Part shown: one piece after another, positions 59,718-64,000 of the stretch | How positions within the stretch are numbered: position 1 is the stretch's first letter | Layout of the letters: every line of letters starts with the position of its first letter | Source of the DNA: Inquilinus limosus DSM 16000 | GTDB taxonomy: Bacteria > Pseudomonadota > Alphaproteobacteria > DSM-16000 > Inquilinaceae | Direction: 5' to 3' | Assembly (NCBI RefSeq): GCF_000423185.1 | Contig: NZ_AUHM01000002.1 | Coordinates: 305,320 to 369,319, forward strand | DNA length: 64,000 nucleotides | Notes under the pieces: generated by a model | What the model saw: only the letters and a program-made list of their open reading frames with translations | Database searches by the model: none | Told to the model about the DNA's origin: nothing | Made by a program: the position numbers and the translations under genes

Positions 59718-60341
59718 ATGGTGAAGGAGCATCTGTTCGCATGCGTCGCCGTCGTCGCGCTGGGCCTGGGGCCGGCGCTGGCGCAGACCAACCAGCCCGC
59801 CACCCCACCGGCGCAGACCGGCACGGCGACGGAAACCGTCACGGCCGACAAGATGTCCGCGGACACCTGGCGGGCGTCCAAGCTGATCGGCGTCGGCATC
59901 TACGGGCCCGATGACCAGAGGGTCGGGGAGGTCAACGAGATCCTCGTCGATCGCCAAGGCAAGGCGCAGGCGATCGTCGTCGGCGTCGGCGGCTTCCTCG
60001 GCATCGGCGAGAAGAACGTCGCCATCCCGTTCGGCGAGGTGGAGTGGAGCGATCAGCCCGTCAATCCCCCTCCGGCCGCGGCTCCCGGCACGCAGCCGGC
60101 GCCGGCCGATCCGTCGGCGGCGCCCGGCACCACGCCTCCCGCCGCCGGCACCACGCCTCCCGCTCCCGGCACCACGCCTCCGGCTGCCGGCACCACGCCT
60201 CCGGCTGCCGACACTCCGCCGCCGGCCACCGAAGGAACCACCGGGATGGCCGAGACCAAGCGGATGTACCCCGATCATGGCCGCATCACCATGACCAGGC
60301 AGCAGCTGAACGACGCCCCGAGTTTCGAGTATCCGGGGTAG
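59718..60341 (+). CDS. PRC-barrel domain protein with a Pro/Thr repeat linker
   Basis: A 207-aa exported protein. The signal peptide is MVKEHLFACVAVVALGLGPA, cleaved near LAQ. A PRC-barrel domain spans about residues 48-112 (WRASKLIGVGIYGPDDQRVG, EVNEILVDRQGKAQAIVVGV, GGFLGIGEKNVAIPFGEVEW). It is followed by a Pro/Ala/Thr-rich linker of four near-identical heptads and a short C-terminal segment (YPDHGRITMTRQQLNDAPSF). PRC-barrel proteins of this type are common in alphaproteobacterial periplasm; function unknown. The start follows GAAGGAGGGCTCC. Confidence 0.9.
   Translation: MVKEHLFACVAVVALGLGPALAQTNQPATPPAQTGTATETVTADKMSADTWRASKLIGVGIYGPDDQRVGEVNEILVDRQGKAQAIVVGVGGFLGIGEKNVAIPFGEVEWSDQPVNPPPAAAPGTQPAPADPSAAPGTTPPAAGTTPPAPGTTPPAAGTTPPAADTPPPATEGTTGMAETKRMYPDHGRITMTRQQLNDAPSFEYPG
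60126..60209 (+). repeat. Four 21-bp tandem repeats inside the PRC-barrel gene
   Basis: Each unit encodes GTTPPAx (GGCACCACGCCTCC plus two variable codons). Four near-identical copies run head to tail; a degenerate fifth (DTPPPAT) follows. The copy number may vary between strains by slippage. Confidence 0.85.
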
Positions 60342-60441
60342 CTGACGCTGATCCGAGGTCGCGGCGGGACTCCCCTGATGCCGCGCAGTCACGCCGGGGA
60401 AAAGGGACCGGGGCGGCGCAAGCCCGCCTCACGCAGGTGAC

Positions 60442-60663
60442 ATGGCCGAGCGGGTTGTGGACGTCTTCGACGAGAACGGCGCCTGTATCGTGACCTACAC
60501 CGTACGGATCACGGCGTTCAACCGCACGCTCTGCCCCGAGGACTTCGAGCGCGAGGCCCTGTGGATGGCGGCGACGGACAAGGTCGTGCCGAGCAGCCGG
60601 GAGGCGTCGCTGACGGCCAAGGCCCGGCCCGGCCATGGGCCGGGCCCCCGGGCCGTCTGCTGA
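60442..60663 (+). CDS. Small hypothetical protein
   Basis: A 73-aa protein starting MAERVVDVFDENGACIVTYT, continuing VRITAFNRTLCPEDFEREAL and WMAATDKVVPSSREASL. The alternating polar/hydrophobic strand-like start and the helix PEDFEREALWMA look like a folded small protein. GCAGGTGAC precedes the ATG. It lies alone between the PRC-barrel gene and the bicupin. Family not recognised. Confidence 0.55.
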   Translation: MAERVVDVFDENGACIVTYTVRITAFNRTLCPEDFEREALWMAATDKVVPSSREASLTAKARPGHGPGPRAVC

Positions 60664-60814
60664 TCCGCACCGTCCCTCTGCAGGCCCGGAGACGCCGTCC
60701 GCGGCGCATTGTGCCCGCCGCCGCCCTGGCCGATGATGCGCGCATCGCCGGCGGACCGGTCTCGCCACGTGCGGGCCGAGGCCGGCCGCCGGGCCGCAAG
60801 GGAGGTTCGCCCGC

Positions 60815-61837
60815 ATGCCCACCGGAACCCCGCCGAAGCCGATCTCGACGCCCGACCTGCCCTGGGAGGAATGGGCCGACATCCCGCGCTTCAGCCTGCG
60901 CTGCAAGCACCTGACCCGCGCCGCGATGGGCGACGACTACCATGTCGGCGTCGTCATCGAGGAACTGCCGCCGGGCGGGCGGAGCGCGCCCGCCCACTAC
61001 CACATCTTCGAGGAGGAGCACGTCTACATCCTCGAAGGCACCGTCACCCTGCGCCTGGGCGCCGAGACCCATGCGATGAAGCCGGGCGACTACGTCTGCT
61101 TCCCGGCCGGGCAGAAGGCCGGACACTGCCTGGTCAACACCGGCGACGCGCCGTGCCGCTACGTGCTGGTGGGCGAGCGCAACCCGAACGAGGTGGCGGT
61201 CTACACCGACAGCAACAAGGTGATGGTGCGCGCCCTGGGGCGCTCGATCCTCGATCTCGCCGCGCGGCGCGGCTATTGGGACGGGGAGGACACCGGCCTG
61301 CCGCCGGGGGAGAGCCCGCCCGAAGCCGCCGCCGCGCCCGAGCCGCCGGTCGTGCCGAAGCCGCCGATCTCCGCGGACCAGGTGGAATGGACCGACGAAG
61401 GCGTGCCCGGCAGCGCCCGCTTCGGCGGCCGGTCGAAGCACCTCACCTTCGCCGCCGTCGGGCGGGGCTACCATGTCGGCGTGCTGATCGAATCGCCGGC
61501 GCCCGGCAAGCGCCTGTGCCCCACCCACTACCACATGCTGGAGGAGGAGCAGGCGCTGGTCCTGGAGGGGCAGCTGACGCTGATCCTCGGCGGGGAGCGC
61601 CACGCGCTGAAGCCGGGCGACTATGTCTGCTTCCCCGCCGGGCAGAAGATCGGCCATTCCTTCATGAACAGCGGCCCCGGCCCCTGCCGCTACCTGATGA
61701 TCGGCGAGCGCAACCCGAACGACGTCTGCGTCTATCCCGATTCGAACAAGATGGCCGTCGCCGCCCTGCGCACGAAGCAGGACATCTTCGACATGTCGGG
61801 GGTGCGGCGGTACTGGGACGGCGAGGAGACGGGCTGA
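60815..61837 (+). CDS. Bicupin protein from an internal duplication
   Basis: A 340-aa protein of two cupin domains (about residues 25-150 and 200-330) joined by a Pro/Ala/Glu-rich linker. Each has HYHIFEEEHVYILEGTVTLR or its counterpart HYHMLEEEQALVLEGQLTLI (cupin motif 1, His-x-His and Glu), MKPGDYVCFPAGQKAGH or LKPGDYVCFPAGQKIGH (motif 2) and GERNPNEVAVYTDSNK or GERNPNDVCVYPDSNK. The halves are highly similar, so the duplication is fairly recent. Metal-binding His are kept in both. Related to sugar isomerase-like or stress cupins; activity unknown. Confidence 0.88.
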   Translation: MPTGTPPKPISTPDLPWEEWADIPRFSLRCKHLTRAAMGDDYHVGVVIEELPPGGRSAPAHYHIFEEEHVYILEGTVTLRLGAETHAMKPGDYVCFPAGQKAGHCLVNTGDAPCRYVLVGERNPNEVAVYTDSNKVMVRALGRSILDLAARRGYWDGEDTGLPPGESPPEAAAAPEPPVVPKPPISADQVEWTDEGVPGSARFGGRSKHLTFAAVGRGYHVGVLIESPAPGKRLCPTHYHMLEEEQALVLEGQLTLILGGERHALKPGDYVCFPAGQKIGHSFMNSGPGPCRYLMIGERNPNDVCVYPDSNKMAVAALRTKQDIFDMSGVRRYWDGEETG

Positions 61838-61876
61838 CCAGACGCGTCCGCCCAGGCAAGACCGCGCGAGCGGAGG

Positions 61877-61982
61877 CATGGATTGCTTCGTCGGCTTCGC
61901 CTCCTCGCAATGACGGTTTGGGGAAACCCTCTCCTGCCCCCCACACCGTCATCGCGAGGCGCGAAGCGCCGTGGCGATCCAG
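61877..61982. repeat. Hybrid repeat: right half of family B next to left half of family A
   Basis: 61877-61917 reads CATGGATTGCTTCGTCGGCT ... CTCGCAATGACGGT, the right half of family B. After about 27 bases, 61945-61982 reads ACCGTCATCGCGAGGCGCGA ... GTGGCGATCCAG, a left half of family A type. Neither partner half is present, as if two elements recombined or one was cut. Confidence 0.7.
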
Positions 61983-62070
61983 CCTGCCGCCACACGTGCC
62001 GGCGCCGGGCCGTCGAGTTCACACAATGTGCAGTTGCGTTAACCCGCGAACCTCGTTCATGATATGTTCC

Positions 62071-62910
62071 ATGAACGCCGCCTCTCCCGATCTCGACATC
62101 CCGGCCTATTGCCGCGGCCTCGCGCTGCAGCAGGTCGAGATGCTCACGCGGATCGCCGAGATCGGCATGCGGATGGTCGAGGCCGAGGGCGCCCGCGCCA
62201 TCGCCGCCCAGGCCCGCGCCGCCGGGCCCGAGGCCGACGAGGCCGCGGTCGCGGCGGCCAGGGCCGAGGCGCAGGAGGCCGGCCTGGCCTTCACCCGCTT
62301 CTCCGGCACGGTGCAGCGCGCCCTGGCGCTGCGCGCCCGCGCCGCCGACCGACTCTGCGCCCATGACCGGGCCGACCGCAAGGCCCGCCGCGCCCGCCAG
62401 CGCAACCATGTCACCGAGGCCCTCCACGACCTGATCTGGGATCCCCGCCAGCCGGCCGAGGAGCTCGACAAGGCCGAGGAGCGCACCGACGACCTGAACG
62501 AACGGCTCGACGCGCTCTACGAGGACGAGGAGAACCGGGTCGAGGACCGGCCGGTCGGCTCGGTCATCGCCGGCCTGGCCTGCGGCCTCGAGATCTCCGA
62601 CCAATGGCGCCGCCGGGCCGCCGACTGGTCGGATCCGCCCCATCCGCCGCCGCTGACCGGCACCGTGGCCGAGACCAAGACGCGGCGCTGGGCCCGGCTG
62701 ATCAAGCTGATGCAGCAGCCGGTCGATCTCGCCGAGCCCGGCCAGGCCCCCGCGCTGAAGGCCGGGATCGAGGCCCGCCTGCGGGAGCCCGACGTCGCGG
62801 CGCTGGTCGAGGCCGAGCCGCCGATGCGGGCCGCCGACCGCCTCCGCCGGTCGCTCGGCCTCGACCCCTACATCTTCCCCGAGGACCCGGACGAACCCGA
62901 CACCGGATGA
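62071..62910 (+). CDS. Alpha-helical hypothetical protein
   Basis: A 279-aa soluble, highly charged, helix-rich protein without cysteine motifs. The N-terminus reads MNAASPDLDIPAYCRGLALQ; long Ala/Arg/Glu helices follow (ARAEAQEAGLAFTRFSGTVQ, AADRLCAHDRADRKARRARQ, EELDKAEERTDDLNERLDAL), and the C-terminus is RLRRSLGLDPYIFPEDPDEP. An alternative ATG lies four codons upstream (62059). Coiled-coil interaction is likely; function unknown. It follows the hybrid repeat and is convergent with the CobT-like gene. Confidence 0.7.
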   Translation: MNAASPDLDIPAYCRGLALQQVEMLTRIAEIGMRMVEAEGARAIAAQARAAGPEADEAAVAAARAEAQEAGLAFTRFSGTVQRALALRARAADRLCAHDRADRKARRARQRNHVTEALHDLIWDPRQPAEELDKAEERTDDLNERLDALYEDEENRVEDRPVGSVIAGLACGLEISDQWRRRAADWSDPPHPPPLTGTVAETKTRRWARLIKLMQQPVDLAEPGQAPALKAGIEARLREPDVAALVEAEPPMRAADRLRRSLGLDPYIFPEDPDEPDTG

Positions 62911-62947
62911 CGGGCCGCGGATGGCGACGCAATCCGGCCCGCCTCTG

Positions 62948-63943
62948 TCAGGAGCCGCCCGATGGCGGCTTGGTCACCAGAGAGCTCTCAAGGAGCCGAA
63001 GCAAGGCACCGCCCAGATCATCGGGGCTCTCGATCGCTGCCGTCCTTTCATAGGCGGATGCGAAACGACAGCCGATGCCGATCGCCGACAATTCAATGTC
63101 GCCCGCGTCCCGAAGCCCGGCGACGACCTGCCGGAGATGCGCAACGAGATAGTTTGGGCCGTTCTCGGTCAGCGTGGAATCGTCGGCCGGAGCCCCGTCC
63201 GAAATCACGATCAGAAGTTTCCGCGGCTCCGGTCTCGCCCGCAGCCGCGACGCCGCCCATTCGATCGCCTCGCCATCCACGTTCTCGTGCAGGAGATCCG
63301 GGCGAAGCATCGGCCACAGGCCGCCCCAGCGCCGATCGGCGGCCGCCCCATAGACGATATACCGAAGATCGCAGAGCCGACCCGGCTTCGCCGGCCGTCC
63401 AGCGGCGATCCACGCCCGGCGGGACTGGCCGCCACGCCAGCCCACGGTGGTAAAGCCGAGGATCTCGATTTTGACGCCGAGCTCAAGGAGGAAATCGGTC
63501 GCGACCTCGGTGGCTGCGGCCGCAAGCAGAATCTTCTGTCCTCTCATCGATCCGGAATGGTCGATCAGCAGCGACACGACCGTGGATCGCAGCTGTTCGG
63601 CCGTGCAACTGCGGCGGATGCGGGCGGTGGCGTCGAGGGCCGAGAGCTGCGCGCCCAGTTTCCAGTCGGCCAGCCCACGCTGGAACACCTCGCATGCCCG
63701 GCGATAGGCGGCGGCATCCTCGGGAGCCATCGGCGGCAGGCGGCGATCCAGTTCCCCGGCATCCACCACCTCGTCGAACAGATTGGTAAAGACCCCGTAG
63801 CCGGACTCATCGGTGGCATCTCCGGACCGCTTGAACATCATCCGAAGCCGCCGGCCAAAACCGGCCGCAAATGGCGATGCAAACACGATCGACGCTCCAA
63901 TGCAGGAGCAGCCAGCATGGTGATCCGAAAGGCTCGAAGGCAA
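62948..63943 (-). CDS. Stand-alone CobT-like VWA protein
   Basis: A 331-aa protein matching the C-terminal half of cobaltochelatase subunit CobT. YGVFTNLFDEVVDAGELDRR is the CobT core opening; the VWA domain has VVSLLIDHSGSMRGQKILLA (MIDAS DxSxS), VKIEILGFTTVGWRGGQSRR, PGRLCDLRYIVYGAA and IVISDGAPADDSTL. The acidic N-terminal half of normal CobT is missing. It may be a partner of an AAA+ ATPase outside the window. The start could instead be the Met at 63841. Real cobalt chelation is uncertain. Confidence 0.85.
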   Translation of the reverse strand: MPSSLSDHHAGCSCIGASIVFASPFAAGFGRRLRMMFKRSGDATDESGYGVFTNLFDEVVDAGELDRRLPPMAPEDAAAYRRACEVFQRGLADWKLGAQLSALDATARIRRSCTAEQLRSTVVSLLIDHSGSMRGQKILLAAAATEVATDFLLELGVKIEILGFTTVGWRGGQSRRAWIAAGRPAKPGRLCDLRYIVYGAAADRRWGGLWPMLRPDLLHENVDGEAIEWAASRLRARPEPRKLLIVISDGAPADDSTLTENGPNYLVAHLRQVVAGLRDAGDIELSAIGIGCRFASAYERTAAIESPDDLGGALLRLLESSLVTKPPSGGS

Positions 63944-64000
63944 CAGGCAAAACCAAGGCCTTCTCGAAGCACCATGCGCGCACGACCGCCGGCGGCCCCG

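Noticed and set aside
60126-60209. CRISPR-like array
   Set aside because: The units are contiguous coding heptads without spacers; no CRISPR array was found in the window.

Overview
The window is very GC-rich DNA with dense coding, short intergenic gaps and many dispersed palindromic repeats. Gene content points to a free-living alphaproteobacterium, most likely a Rhodospirillales-type organism (Inquilinus or Azospirillum relatives). Supporting signs are the long PstA with an extended N-terminal region, the grpE-hrcA-rph cluster, the two-domain form of dCTP deaminase, a DUF1127 protein and GTCAT-type palindromic elements. The taxonomic call is inference; no rRNA, tRNA or CRISPR array was seen.

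Region 1-5.7 kb (minus strand) is the phosphate module phoR-pstS-pstC-pstA-pstB, with pstB cut by the window edge. A good Pho box lies inside the last codons of phoR and should drive pstS. Region 5.7-13 kb holds hrcA-grpE plus a tiny ATGA-coupled lipoprotein gene, then rph, rdgB and hemW. This block is interrupted between rph and rdgB by repeats, a hypothetical secreted protein, an Mpo1/DUF962-like membrane protein and a 3-hydroxyisobutyrate dehydrogenase-family enzyme. Region 13-17.8 kb has a TonB-dependent receptor divergent from a TetR operon with two palindromic operators, plus small enzymes. Region 17.9-27.5 kb carries polA, a dienoyl-CoA reductase-like SDR, a LysE exporter, a molybdenum hydroxylase pair and a lipid kinase/phosphoesterase pair.

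Region 27.5-46 kb is a metabolic and regulatory patchwork: SDR/LysR, MocR/DUF983, a LuxR-type regulator with a degenerate receiver, tandem SRPBCC proteins, a class III cyclase, asd, a FadL-type porin, leuB-leuD, a DHA2 exporter divergent from an XRE regulator, a 2OG-Fe(II) oxygenase, a frameshifted small secreted protein, HutD, DUF1993 and DUF899. Region 46-53.4 kb is envelope-related: mepA, pmbA, a metallophosphoesterase plus GT4 pair resembling the PlcP-Agt lipid-remodelling pair, then waaA and lpxK.

From about 54.9 to 59.1 kb composition changes sharply to lower GC. This looks like an acquired island: a 67-aa zinc ribbon, a two-domain dCTP deaminase, a YwfO/SAMHD1-like HD phosphohydrolase and a YwgA/Panacea-like partner, closed by a strong terminator and a broken gene. 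Pairing dCTP removal with dNTP hydrolysis suggests a nucleotide-depletion (antiviral or toxin-antitoxin type) module. It is the best candidate here for an undescribed system. The remainder (59.7-64 kb) has a PRC-barrel protein with a repeat linker, a duplicated cupin, an alpha-helical hypothetical protein and a stand-alone CobT-like VWA protein.
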